64,000 nt of DNA from Halopseudomonas pertucinogena (GTDB lineage Bacteria > Pseudomonadota > Gammaproteobacteria > Pseudomonadales > Pseudomonadaceae), in the NCBI RefSeq assembly GCF_014646575.1, contig NZ_BMNN01000002.1, forward strand, positions 518,133 to 582,132. Direction: 5' to 3'. Of this stretch, positions 63,898-64,000 are shown piece by piece. A program made the position numbers and the translations under genes. Each line of letters starts with the position of its first letter. Position 1 is the first letter of the stretch. The notes beneath the pieces were generated by a model. That model worked only from the letters and a program-made list of their open reading frames with translations, searched no databases and had not been told where the DNA came from.

Positions 63898-64000
63898 TGT
63901 GCAACCGGAACATGGGTAACACTTTAAACCGGGAACATGGGTTACACCTCTCCCCCCCGCGTGCCACTGGCACGCGGGCTCTAATCGCGATGTCCTGAGG
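63898..64000. mobile_element. End of an insertion sequence (IS481-like?) inside vgrG, continues past window
   Basis: Beginning with TGTGCAACC there are two near-direct repeats, CCGGAACATGGGTAACAC and CCGGGAACATGGGTTACAC (63905-63947), separated by TTTAAA. From memory, such GTAACCCATGTTCC repeats sit at the ends of IS481-family elements. A hairpin CCGCGTGCC-ACT-GGCACGCGG follows at 63957-63977. No transposase is visible before the window ends, so the family is a guess; the break in vgrG is clear. Confidence 0.5.

Noticed and set aside
1..64000. CRISPR arrays, rRNA genes, prophage structural genes
   Set aside because: No evenly spaced repeats, rRNA sequence or phage genes were seen; the only spaced repeats are the two 87-bp gene spacers and the short tandem repeat at phhB.

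Overview
The window is GC-rich gammaproteobacterial chromosome of the Pseudomonas/Halopseudomonas type. The evidence is gene order. Positions 26935-41599 (dsbD, aroQ, accBC, prmA, dusB-fis, purHD, retS) and 41795-51629 (ygiQ, dnaB, rplI, rpsR, rpsF, rlmB, rnr, tRNA-Leu) match two blocks known from Pseudomonas aeruginosa. The species cannot be named from the sequence alone.

Layout. (1) 1-3530: the 3' part of a lipoprotein carboxylesterase and a ferric-reductase-like membrane flavoprotein. (2) 3546-10924: a p-cresol module on the minus strand, pchA-pchC-pchX-pchF. It has a sigma-54 type promoter and a divergent XylR/DmpR-class activator, and an aryl-alcohol dehydrogenase follows. (3) 11131-18396: a TtgV-like IclR repressor divergent from an RND efflux operon (adaptor, pump, outer-membrane channel) whose fourth gene is a PagL lipid A deacylase. 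(4) 18542-26790: mixed small genes: FMN reductase, phhB, an ECF sigma/anti-sigma/periplasmic sensor trio, an outer-membrane barrel, cmoM, a MATE exporter, a YciH/SUI1 protein and a DUF2333 protein. (5) 26935-51629: core housekeeping genes. The retS hybrid sensor gene is split by an in-frame TAA. (6) 51630-64000: a type VI secretion (T6SS) effector island, all on the minus strand and directly downstream of two tandem tRNA-Leu genes.

The island, in transcription order, holds the end of an apparent insertion sequence that has removed the 5' part of a vgrG; a DUF4123 adaptor; a VasX-like, membrane-inserting effector whose last codons are displaced by a C7 tract; a multi-pass membrane protein (likely immunity); and five paralogous membrane proteins of two subfamilies in the order A-B-B-B-A (chromosomal left to right). 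In these paralogues long, nearly identical soluble flanks surround a strongly divergent transmembrane hairpin. I regard this array, read as a bank of immunity variants against pore-forming T6SS toxins, as the best candidate for an undescribed system here.

The retS stop may be connected. In P. aeruginosa loss of RetS frees GacS and raises T6SS and biofilm expression, so a broken retS beside a T6SS effector island is worth checking. Both the retS stop and the C7 frameshift could also be single-base sequence errors.
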